NCBI GenBank assembly: GCA_032681305.1
Contig: CP136340.1
Span: 930,001 to 994,000, forward strand
Origin: HIMB114 sp008638005
GTDB taxonomy: Bacteria > Pseudomonadota > Alphaproteobacteria > Pelagibacterales > Pelagibacteraceae
Reading direction: 5' to 3'
DNA length: 64,000 bases
A model generated the notes under the pieces. That model worked only from the letters and a program-made list of their open reading frames with translations. It was not told the DNA's origin and did not search any database. Shown here one piece after another: positions 25,867 to 33,870 of the stretch. Within the stretch, counting starts at the first letter, position 1. Every line of letters begins with the position of its first letter. The translations under genes and the position numbers were made by a program.

Positions 25867-28296
25867 TTAAGCGACTAATTCTTCTGCTTTATCAAGATTA
25901 ACAGCAACGAGTTGGCTAACTCCTCTTTCCGCCATTGTCACACCGTATAACCTGTTCATCTTTGACATCGTTAAAGCATGGTGAGTGACAATTAAAAATT
26001 TTGTATTTGTTATTCTCGTTAGTTCTTCAACCAGTGTATTGAAACGTGTAACATTAGCATCATCAAGAGGGGCATCAACCTCATCTAATACACATATAGG
26101 AGCAGGGTTAATTAAAAAGACTGCAAAAATTAATGCCAAAGCTGTTAAAGCCTGTTCACCTCCTGACAAGAGAGTAATAGATTGAAGCTTTTTTCCAGGA
26201 GGGCTCACAAGGAGTTCTAGGCCTGCTTCTAACGGATCATCAGACTCAATTAATTCTAATCTTGCATTTCCACCCGCAAAAAGTTTTGTATAAACATCGT
26301 TAAACTTTCTATTTACTTTTTCAAAAGCATCCAAAAGTCTTTCCCTGCCTTTTTGATTTAGATCATTGATACTTGATTTTAATTTTTGCAATCCATGAAC
26401 AAGATCTTTTCTGTCTTCCATCATTTTATCAATTTTATCTTGAAGTTCTTTGGTTTCGTTATCAGCTCTTAAATTTACAGCACCCATTGCTTCTCTTCGT
26501 TTTTTTAAGATTTCCAGGTGACTTTGAGTATCCTCAAATGTGAGGTCTTGTAAATTTTCAATTTTTGAAAAATCCGGTATACTTTTTAAGTCAATATTAA
26601 ATTCTAAAAGTGATCTTTGTTCAAGTTCTTTAAGTTTTACTTTTAAACCTTCAATAATTGTTTGTGACCGAACCCTAAACTCTGTTTTTTGTAGAGTACT
26701 CTCATTTATTTTTTTTAGAGCTAGGTTTAGCTCATTGACTTTATTTTCTCTAAGCAAAATATCAGATTTGATAATCAAAATATCTTCTTCTACATTTTTA
26801 ATATTCTGTAGATAAGAACCTCTTTTTTCAGCAATTTGTCTTGGCTTATCCTGTTCGACTTCGAGATTTTTTTCAAGATTATTAACCTTTTCATTCAGCT
26901 CATTTAATTTATTTGAAGAATTTTCTTTAAGATCTCTCCAGTTTTTAATTTCTTTTTCAATATTGTTTAATCTCTCCTTTCTTTTATTTGCTTCTTGTTT
27001 AACCAAATCATATTTACCAAATCTTGATGCGTATTTTTCTTGTTTGTCTTCAACATCATTAAAATTTTGGTCAAACTCTCTCTGAATTAGATTTTCATCA
27101 ATATCTTCTTTATCTTTGATGATTTGAATAAGCTTATAAAAAAAAAGTTTAAGACTTTCTTTTGCTTTATTTAGGGCACTAAGTGATTCTTTGTAATCAT
27201 CAGTTGCGGATTTTTCGATATCGTAATAATTTTTTTCAATATTAATTATATCTTCTTGCTCTTTATTTAATCGCTCTTCGTTATTTGTTGAATTGGCTAC
27301 AATCTCTTTCTCTCTACTAATATCGTTATAAGTGAGTTTTATATCTTTTTTTGTTTTTTCAATTTCTAATTTAGCTCTTTCCTCATCTTTATTGATTTGA
27401 TCAAATTCTATTTTTAGTTTTTGTAAATTATTATTAAGCTCATTAGATTTATTGATAATCGGTGTAATTTCTAATTTTAATTTTTCAATTTCACTTTCAT
27501 TAAAATTCTTTTCAATATTTACAGCACTAATTTCATCTTCAAATTCATTTAATTTTTCTTTATTTTCTTCTATCTCGCCCTCAACATTTTTAGCATTTAA
27601 AAAAATTGTAATTGCTTCATATCTTCTAATTTCATCAGATATTTCTTTGTAACGAGAAGCCTCTTCTGCTTGTTTTACTAAACTTTTAAGTTGGTTTTCG
27701 GTTTGCTTCATTAGATCATCAGCTTTTTTTAAATTATTCTCTGCAGCGTTTAATCTAAGTTCAGCCTCGTGCCTTCTAGCATGCAGACCCGCTATTCCTG
27801 CAGCTTCTTCTAGAATGGCTCTTCGATCAGTTGGTTTGGCGGTGATCAGCGCACCTACTCGTCCTTGACTGACCATTGATGGAGAGTGAGGACCGGTTGA
27901 TAGGTCTGCAAAAAGTATTTGAACATCTTTTGCCCTAACTTCTTTTCCATTTATATAATATTTAGAGCCTTTATCCTTTTCGAGTTTTCTTTTAACCTCT
28001 ATCTCCGGAATTCCTTTAAACTGAGGGGAGTCTTCATTGTTATCAATTTTAATAGTTACTTCGCAAATATTTTTTGAAGGTCGATTAGATGTTCCGTTGA
28101 AAATAACGTCCTCCATTCCAGAACCCCTTAAACTTTTAGCAGACGTTTCACCCATGCACCAACGTAGCGCCTCGACTACATTTGATTTTCCACAACCATT
28201 TGGCCCTACAATACCCGTTAAGCCTGGCTCAATGAATAAATGAGTTTTATCCGCGAATGATTTAAATCCAGAGACTTCAATTTCTTTAAATTTCAT
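25867..28296 (-). CDS. smc: Chromosome segregation protein SMC, short form without a recognisable hinge
   Basis: 809 aa, against about 1,150-1,200 for usual bacterial SMC. The N-terminal head has Walker A GIVGPNGCGKSNVVEALRW and the LSTGPHSPSMVSQGRVG loop. The C-terminal head has the signature LLSGGEQALTALALIFA and Walker B ICVLDEVDAPLDD. Between them (residues ~170-640) is Lys/Glu-rich coiled coil. No glycine-rich hinge domain appears at the midpoint; only a short hydrophobic patch, LKLFFYKLIQI at about residues 378-390, breaks the coil. The reading frame is intact. SMC organises and segregates chromosomes. No scpA or scpB is in the window. Confidence 0.9.
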   Translation of the reverse strand: MKFKEIEVSGFKSFADKTHLFIEPGLTGIVGPNGCGKSNVVEALRWCMGETSAKSLRGSGMEDVIFNGTSNRPSKNICEVTIKIDNNEDSPQFKGIPEIEVKRKLEKDKGSKYYINGKEVRAKDVQILFADLSTGPHSPSMVSQGRVGALITAKPTDRRAILEEAAGIAGLHARRHEAELRLNAAENNLKKADDLMKQTENQLKSLVKQAEEASRYKEISDEIRRYEAITIFLNAKNVEGEIEENKEKLNEFEDEISAVNIEKNFNESEIEKLKLEITPIINKSNELNNNLQKLKIEFDQINKDEERAKLEIEKTKKDIKLTYNDISREKEIVANSTNNEERLNKEQEDIINIEKNYYDIEKSATDDYKESLSALNKAKESLKLFFYKLIQIIKDKEDIDENLIQREFDQNFNDVEDKQEKYASRFGKYDLVKQEANKRKERLNNIEKEIKNWRDLKENSSNKLNELNEKVNNLEKNLEVEQDKPRQIAEKRGSYLQNIKNVEEDILIIKSDILLRENKVNELNLALKKINESTLQKTEFRVRSQTIIEGLKVKLKELEQRSLLEFNIDLKSIPDFSKIENLQDLTFEDTQSHLEILKKRREAMGAVNLRADNETKELQDKIDKMMEDRKDLVHGLQKLKSSINDLNQKGRERLLDAFEKVNRKFNDVYTKLFAGGNARLELIESDDPLEAGLELLVSPPGKKLQSITLLSGGEQALTALALIFAVFLINPAPICVLDEVDAPLDDANVTRFNTLVEELTRITNTKFLIVTHHALTMSKMNRLYGVTMAERGVSQLVAVNLDKAEELVA

Positions 28297-28299
28297 TAA

Positions 28300-28887
28300 T
28301 TATAATAATTTTTTAAGATACTCCTCAAGCTCATTAAAAGTACCATTAAATTTTTTTTCATTAATTATTAGTGTTGGCGTTGAATTAATTTCATATTTTG
28401 ATTGTCCGTTAATTCGACTTTTTAAAACAATATCCTCACTTTTTTTATCATTTGCGCATTTTTTAAATTCAGCTTCACCCAAACCTTGTTTTGTAGCAAT
28501 CTTTTCTAAATTGCTCAGTAAATCAGAAAGTGTTTTTGCCTGAGTCCATTCTGACTGCGTTAGATATATTTCATCTAAATATTTAATTTGTGTCTCATTA
28601 GGAAAACATTTAGCAATTTGAGCCGCTTTTAGTGCAGGCAAATCCAAAGGGTAGTCCATTAATTTTATTGCTGCTTGTCCAGAATTTACAAATTTTTCTA
28701 TAATATTAGGCAAATAATTAATATGTAAATCAGCGCAGTGAGGACAGGTTAATGAGGAAAAAACTTTAATTATAATTTTTGGTTCAGGATCAACTTTACC
28801 ATAATAAGGAAAATCTTCAGTTTTTGCATGAGAGGTACTGAAAATTAACAAGGCTACAGCAATAAATTTAAAGAGTTTACTTTTCAT
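28300..28887 (-). CDS. DsbA-family thiol-disulfide protein, exported
   Basis: 195 aa: signal peptide (residues 1-21, ending TSHA), then a thioredoxin fold with C48-P-H-C51 in SSLTCPHCADLH, a helical insert, and the cis-Pro region NSTPTLIINEKKFNG. It is likely a periplasmic oxidase or disulfide-exchange protein. It lies 3 bp before smc and overlaps dciA by 11 bp. The mutY-DUF721-DsbA-smc neighbourhood is a known alphaproteobacterial arrangement. Confidence 0.9.
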   Translation of the reverse strand: MKSKLFKFIAVALLIFSTSHAKTEDFPYYGKVDPEPKIIIKVFSSLTCPHCADLHINYLPNIIEKFVNSGQAAIKLMDYPLDLPALKAAQIAKCFPNETQIKYLDEIYLTQSEWTQAKTLSDLLSNLEKIATKQGLGEAEFKKCANDKKSEDIVLKSRINGQSKYEINSTPTLIINEKKFNGTFNELEEYLKKLL

Positions 28888-29326
28888 TTTTTTTATTAAA
28901 ATTTTTTAACTTTTCTTTTAAATCCTCATCTTGTATCGAATCTATCAAATTTTCCATTTTTTTGTTTAAATTTAGAGACTTTTTTGTTTCTTGTGGACTC
29001 TTATTATCATGAGCATTTATTAAAATTTTAGAAATATATTTAAAGCCCAGGAATGAATTGATTTTTTCCGCAATTTCATCTCTGGAGTAATCAATATCAA
29101 TTAAATCAGATCTATCCACTTTGAGAAATAAAGAATTTTCAATGTTATTTTTTTGAACTTTTAAAAGAGTGCACTTATTAGAAAGCTCTTTTCCCAATAT
29201 CTTTTCCCATGAGCGCTTTAAGTTAGAAATATCTGTAGTTGGAGTATTTTTAATTATTTTCTTTATATTGTCTGGTATTAAACTTCTGATAGGTTTTAGT
29301 GAACTAAAAGTGCGATTTTTTTTCAT
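28877..29326 (-). CDS. dciA: DUF721/DciA-like protein (putative DnaB helicase loader)
   Basis: 149 aa. The N-terminal half carries the DUF721 pattern: SWEKILGKELSNKCTLLKV, later LFLKVDRSDLIDIDYS and INSFLGFKYISKILI. A Lys-rich helical tail follows. DUF721 proteins of the DciA group load the replicative helicase in bacteria that lack DnaC or DnaI. Loading activity is inferred from the family. The gene is divergent from mutY with only 6 bp between starts. Confidence 0.75.
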   Translation of the reverse strand: MKKNRTFSSLKPIRSLIPDNIKKIIKNTPTTDISNLKRSWEKILGKELSNKCTLLKVQKNNIENSLFLKVDRSDLIDIDYSRDEIAEKINSFLGFKYISKILINAHDNKSPQETKKSLNLNKKMENLIDSIQDEDLKEKLKNFNKKNEK

Positions 29327-29332
29327 TTATTT

Positions 29333-30355
29333 ATGTCATCATCAATATCAAATAAAATTTTAGCCTGGTATAAAAAACATAAGAGAAATTTACCCTGGAG
29401 ATCTTACCAAAATCAATCAGATAGACATTATAAAGTTTTACTTAGTGAGTTTATGCTACAGCAAACACAAGTCAAAACAGTTATCCCTTATTTTAATAAT
29501 TTTTATAAAAAAATACCTAGAATTGATTTGTTAGCCAAAACCAGATTAGACAGAATTAATAAATTATGGCAAGGACTTGGTTATTATCGAAGAGCAAAAA
29601 ATTTATTACAAACAGCACAAATTATATCTGATAAATACAATTCTCGCTTACCTAGTACATACGATAAACTCATTAATCTTCCTGGGATTGGAGATTATAC
29701 CGCCAAAGCAATTTTATCTATAGCTTTTGATAAAAGTGAGATTGGTATTGATGGAAATGTAAAAAGAGTATTTTCAAGATTACATAATATTAAAGATAAC
29801 AAAAAAATTTTAATAAAATTAAATGAAGTCAAAGTTAAAAAAAATTCAAGTTCATTGATGCAAGGCATTATGGAATTGGGTGCTCTTATTTGCAGACCCA
29901 AAAAACCTTTGTGCGATCAGTGTTGTTTAAATTTCACTTGTAAATTTTTTAATGGCTTGAAAAAAGATTCTAAAAAAAAATCTTTAACTAAAATTAAAGT
30001 AAGAAAGTTTTATGCATTAATTTATATTGTTAAAAAAAAAATTTTATTAAATTTTGAGACTAAATTTGGACCATTAAATGGATTTTTAAACGTACCTTTA
30101 TTGGAGGTTTCAGAAAAAAAACTTAAGAATAATATAACGGCTTTATTTTCGAAAGACTTTACTTTTTCAGTTAATCATAAAATTAATATTTTTATTTCAA
30201 ACTTTAAAGCCGATATTACTCTGGTTGAAATAAAACCTTCAGACCTTACAAAGATTAAATTAAATCAGTTTAAATTTTATAGTAATGATCAATTAAAAAA
30301 AGAATTTGTTTCCAGTTTTTTAAAAAAGATATTATCTAAAATAAAATTTTTATAA
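29333..30355 (+). CDS. mutY: A/G-specific adenine DNA glycosylase MutY
   Basis: 340 aa. The helix-hairpin-helix LPGIGDYTAKAILSIAF is followed by the catalytic Asp in GIDGNVKRVFSRL. The Fe-S loop is Cys-x6-Cys-x2-Cys-x5-Cys (CRPKKPLCDQC, then NFTC), and a C-terminal NUDIX-like domain recognises 8-oxoG. It removes adenine mispaired with 8-oxoguanine. No Shine-Dalgarno precedes the ATG. The stop overlaps the next gene by 1 bp. Confidence 0.94.
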   Translation: MSSSISNKILAWYKKHKRNLPWRSYQNQSDRHYKVLLSEFMLQQTQVKTVIPYFNNFYKKIPRIDLLAKTRLDRINKLWQGLGYYRRAKNLLQTAQIISDKYNSRLPSTYDKLINLPGIGDYTAKAILSIAFDKSEIGIDGNVKRVFSRLHNIKDNKKILIKLNEVKVKKNSSSLMQGIMELGALICRPKKPLCDQCCLNFTCKFFNGLKKDSKKKSLTKIKVRKFYALIYIVKKKILLNFETKFGPLNGFLNVPLLEVSEKKLKNNITALFSKDFTFSVNHKINIFISNFKADITLVEIKPSDLTKIKLNQFKFYSNDQLKKEFVSSFLKKILSKIKFL

Positions 30356-31476
30356 TGAAAAAAATTGGAATTATTGGATGTGGAATTGCGGGTTTAGCAC
30401 TTGCCAGTTTATTAAAGAAATCGTTAGATTTCGATATATCTATTTTTGAAAAAGATAATATTCAAGATACCAATGTTAGTGGTATTCAAATTTCCCCAAA
30501 CGGAAAAAAAGTTCTATCACATCTAAATTTTTCAAATTTTCAAAAAGATAACTTTTGTTCGATCAAAAAAATTTCTTTTTTTGACATGGTATCATCAAGT
30601 AGAATTTCAGATATGAGTTTGAACTATCTAAAAAATGAGAGCTATATTACTCTGAATAGATCTGAATTGATAAAATTTTTGATTCATGAATATTCATTAA
30701 GCAAAAACATAATAAAACAAAAAGTTGTAAGCTTTGATGAAAAAAAAATAATATTAGAGGATAATAATCAATTAGAGTTTGATATTATAATAGTTGCTGA
30801 TGGAATATTTTCGAAGCTAAGAATTAATAACATTAAGCCAGTATATTCAGGTTACAGCGCTATTCGAGGTTTTTATAAGAACTTAGAAATTGAAGATCAC
30901 ATTGATGTTTGTTTAGGTAAAAACTGCCATTTAGTTAAATATCCAATTGATAAAAAATTAAATAAATCATTTACACTTGTAAAAAAAATTGAACTCAAAC
31001 AAGATATTAATCATTATAATTACTCCCTTGAAAATTTTTTTAATGATTACAAAGATATTATTCCGCAGGATCACCACGAGATTTTTAAAACAACTAAGAC
31101 TGTTATTTGGCCAATTTATAAACTAAATAAAATTTTTTATGGACATGAAAAATCAATTTTTATCGGAGATAGTGCTCATGGTTTTATACCTTCTAGAGCC
31201 CAAGGGGCATCAATGGCGTTAGAAGACTCAATGCATTTATTTAATTTAATTAACAAAAATTTAGTTAGTGCTGATAAATTGTCCAAGTTAAGACAAAAAA
31301 GAATTTTAAAAGTAATTAGTAAATCAGAAAATAATTTAATAATATTTCACTTATCAAGCTTTGTGCTTAGAAATATTAGAAATCAGATCATAAAAATAAT
31401 ATGCAAAATTCATTTTTTAACTAAAACAATCAATTCTTATATTTTTGATTATAATGCGAATAAAAGTGATTTTTAG
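30355..31476 (+). CDS. FAD-dependent monooxygenase (UbiH/salicylate-hydroxylase-like)
   Basis: 373 aa. N-terminal Rossmann motif GIIGCGIAGLALASLLKK, then the FAD/NAD(P)H DG motif in IIVADGIFSKLR, and the GD motif IFIGDSAHGFIPSRAQGASMALED. The class A flavin monooxygenase fold is clear. The substrate is not. A ubiquinone-ring hydroxylase is one option, since ubiA is in the window; an aromatic hydroxylase is another. It is coupled to mutY, and its stop overlaps the ccrM stop by 4 bp. Confidence 0.85.
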   Translation: MKKIGIIGCGIAGLALASLLKKSLDFDISIFEKDNIQDTNVSGIQISPNGKKVLSHLNFSNFQKDNFCSIKKISFFDMVSSSRISDMSLNYLKNESYITLNRSELIKFLIHEYSLSKNIIKQKVVSFDEKKIILEDNNQLEFDIIIVADGIFSKLRINNIKPVYSGYSAIRGFYKNLEIEDHIDVCLGKNCHLVKYPIDKKLNKSFTLVKKIELKQDINHYNYSLENFFNDYKDIIPQDHHEIFKTTKTVIWPIYKLNKIFYGHEKSIFIGDSAHGFIPSRAQGASMALEDSMHLFNLINKNLVSADKLSKLRQKRILKVISKSENNLIIFHLSSFVLRNIRNQIIKIICKIHFLTKTINSYIFDYNANKSDF

Positions 31477-32534
31477 ATAGAATCTCTGATTTTTTTTCTT
31501 AAATAATCAATGGGTTCAATTTTTCCCTCAATATTAAAATGCCAGTAAGACCAGCCATTACATGATGGTAAATTTTGTATTTCTGCACCAACTTTGTGAA
31601 TCGATCCTTGAATTTTATTACAGTAAATAGATCCATCTGCCATTACTTTTGCTTTATATTTTCTTTTAGGATCAAATAAATCTAGCCCTGGTTCAACTAT
31701 ACCGGTTTCAACAAGATACCCAAAAGGTATCCTTTTTTCATTTTTTTTGTCAGACATTTGATTATTAAAGTTATCTTGAATTTGTTTGATTTTAGCAATT
31801 CTTTGTTCTGCAACCTTGAAGTGATTTTTATCATTTTCAATACCGATAAAATTTCTACCTAATTTTTTTGCAACTGCACCAGTTGTACCAGATCCCATAA
31901 ATGGATCTAAGATAATATCATTTTTTTTTGTTGAGCACATAATGACCCTGTAAAGTAGGGCTTCTGGTTTTTGAGTGGAGTGTGCTTTTTTACTATTATT
32001 TTGAATTCTCTCTGATCCGTTACATATAGCTATACTCCAATCTGATCTTAGTTGCTTATCATCATTAAATGTTTTCATAGAATGATAGTTAAAAGTATAT
32101 TTTGATTTTTCAGATTTGGTCGCCCAAATTAAAGTTTCATGAGCATTAGTTAATCGCGTTCCCCTAAAGTTTGGCATGGGATTTTTTTTATTCCAAATAA
32201 CATCATTTAAAATCCAATAATTTAGGTCTTGAAGTATTTTTCCAACTCTAAAAATATTATGATAGCTTCCAATAACCCATAGAGCCCCATTTTTTTTTAA
32301 AACTCTTTTACATTCTGACAACCATTCGTAAGTAAATTCATCATAGTGTTTAAAAGAATTAAATTGATCCCAATAATCATTGACTGCATTCACTTTAGAA
32401 TTATCCGGACGTGAAAGTTGATTTTTAAGTTGTAAATTGTACGGAGGGTCAGCAAATATTAAGTCTACTGTCTCACTTTCCAATTTTTTAAGTTGTTGAA
32501 GACAATCTGAATTATAAAGTTTAGTTAAAGTCAT
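31473..32534 (-). CDS. ccrM: Adenine-specific DNA methyltransferase CcrM (GANTC)
   Basis: 353 aa, a beta-class N6-adenine methyltransferase. The catalytic DPPY is at residues 29-32 (LIFADPPYNLQL) and the SAM site DPFMGSGTTGAVAKKLGRNF lies in the second half. The C-terminal ~90 residues match the extra domain of alphaproteobacterial CcrM, needed for DNA recognition. No restriction endonuclease is adjacent, which supports a solitary, cell-cycle role. GANTC specificity is inferred from the family. Confidence 0.92.
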   Translation of the reverse strand: MTLTKLYNSDCLQQLKKLESETVDLIFADPPYNLQLKNQLSRPDNSKVNAVNDYWDQFNSFKHYDEFTYEWLSECKRVLKKNGALWVIGSYHNIFRVGKILQDLNYWILNDVIWNKKNPMPNFRGTRLTNAHETLIWATKSEKSKYTFNYHSMKTFNDDKQLRSDWSIAICNGSERIQNNSKKAHSTQKPEALLYRVIMCSTKKNDIILDPFMGSGTTGAVAKKLGRNFIGIENDKNHFKVAEQRIAKIKQIQDNFNNQMSDKKNEKRIPFGYLVETGIVEPGLDLFDPKRKYKAKVMADGSIYCNKIQGSIHKVGAEIQNLPSCNGWSYWHFNIEGKIEPIDYLRKKIRDSI

Positions 32535-32606
32535 ATTTCAACCGGAGGTAGAATAGACTAGATTAAGCTTTAAATGTCAACTGACTTAAAAGAGTTTTAG
32601 TGCCCT

Positions 32607-33212
32607 CTATTTTTGTAGACTCAATATTTTGTGTACTGGAGCAAAAGATTTTCTGTGGTGTGAAGATATTCCATATTTTTTAATTGCACTCAAATGCTCT
32701 TTTGTTCCGTATCCAGAGTTTTTTTCCCAAAGATAATTAGAAAATTTTTTTGATAGTGATGACATCAAATTATCCCTATAAACTTTTGCAATAATTGAAG
32801 CGGCAGCAATAGATGGATATAGGGAGTCACCTTTGACCTTTGGTATGATTAGACTGTTGCTGTTATCGTATGACCAAGGACCGTCTACTAAAACCGTATA
32901 ATGATCTTTAGATTTAAACTGACTCACTGCTCTTTGCATTGATAACAACGAAGCTTGTAAAATGTTATATTTATCAATTTCATTAACACTAGCTATTCCA
33001 ATTTTGAAATCACATTTATTAATAATTTGCTCATAAATTAATTCCCTTTTTGACTTTGATAATTTTTTAGAGTCATTGATATCATTAGTATCAAAATCTT
33101 CAGATAGAATAACAGCTGCAGAAACTACAGGTCCTGCTAACGGACCTCTGCCAACTTCATCCACGCCTATAATAAAATTAGAAATTTTTTTTTCTACAAA
33201 TTTATCTAACAC
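32607..33212 (-). CDS. rnhB: Ribonuclease HII
   Basis: 201 aa with GVDEVGRGPLAGPVVSAAV (catalytic Asp-Glu), YTVLVDGPWS (third Asp) and SIAAASIIAKVYRD. It removes ribonucleotides misincorporated into DNA. It overlaps the upstream UDG-like gene by 7 bp and is followed by a 72-bp spacer before ccrM, in which nothing distinct was seen. Confidence 0.95.
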   Translation of the reverse strand: MLDKFVEKKISNFIIGVDEVGRGPLAGPVVSAAVILSEDFDTNDINDSKKLSKSKRELIYEQIINKCDFKIGIASVNEIDKYNILQASLLSMQRAVSQFKSKDHYTVLVDGPWSYDNSNSLIIPKVKGDSLYPSIAAASIIAKVYRDNLMSSLSKKFSNYLWEKNSGYGTKEHLSAIKKYGISSHHRKSFAPVHKILSLQK

Positions 33213-33862
33213 AATTTTTCAGAAACTAATTTATTATAAAATCTTTTTAGATCTTCCCACGCTAATTTTTTTTGTTCACTTTGTCTCATAAGAAACACAG
33301 GATGTAACGTCGGCATAAAATTAATAAATTTATTTTTTATTTTTAAATTAAACCACTTTCCTCTTATTTTTGATATTGAATTCTCTTTACCGATCAAAGC
33401 TTGTGATGTTACCGCACCCATTAACAAAACGACTTTTGGATTAATTATACTAATATGATCTATGATTAATGGTAAAAATTTTTGAATGTCTTTTTCACTT
33501 GGTTTCTTATTATCTTCTAATCTATAATTAATAATGTTGGTAAGGTATACTTTGTTTCGATCTAAATTAATTGCTAATAACATTTTATCGAGTAATTCAC
33601 CTGCATCGCCTGAAAATGGTTTTTTCTTAATTTCATCTGAGACACCCGGCATATCTCCAATTATCATAATCTTAGAATTTTCATTGCCATCCGAGAAAAC
33701 AGCTTGATTTTTATTCTTATTATAAAAACTCGCTAGTGAAGCTATTTTTGTTTTAAGATTTATAAGGGTAAGTTTATTTTCTATATTACTTTTTCTTAAA
33801 ATGATTCTATCATATAAGCCTGATGATTGATAAAAATCTAAGATATTTTTATCAATATGCAT
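33206..33862 (-). CDS. Uracil-DNA glycosylase family 4-like protein lacking the Fe-S cysteines
   Basis: 218 aa. Family 4 motifs are present: MIIGDMPGVSD at residues ~66-76 (usual GEAPG-xx-ED), KPFSGDAGELLDKML, LTNIINYR, and the leucine loop TLHPVFLMRQ with H187. Family 4 enzymes hold a [4Fe-4S] cluster through four cysteines. Here the whole protein has a single Cys, the last residue, so no cluster can form. The frame is intact and overlaps rnhB. It probably removes uracil from DNA, but activity is uncertain given the Glu-to-Asp change in the first motif. Confidence 0.8.
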   Translation of the reverse strand: MHIDKNILDFYQSSGLYDRIILRKSNIENKLTLINLKTKIASLASFYNKNKNQAVFSDGNENSKIMIIGDMPGVSDEIKKKPFSGDAGELLDKMLLAINLDRNKVYLTNIINYRLEDNKKPSEKDIQKFLPLIIDHISIINPKVVLLMGAVTSQALIGKENSISKIRGKWFNLKIKNKFINFMPTLHPVFLMRQSEQKKLAWEDLKRFYNKLVSEKLC

Positions 33863-33870
33863 GTAACTCT

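Noticed and set aside
32535..32606. CtrA-type site (TTAA-N7-TTAA) in the spacer between ccrM and rnhB
   Set aside because: TTAA occurs there, but not with the 7-base spacing, and TTAA is frequent by chance in this AT-rich DNA.
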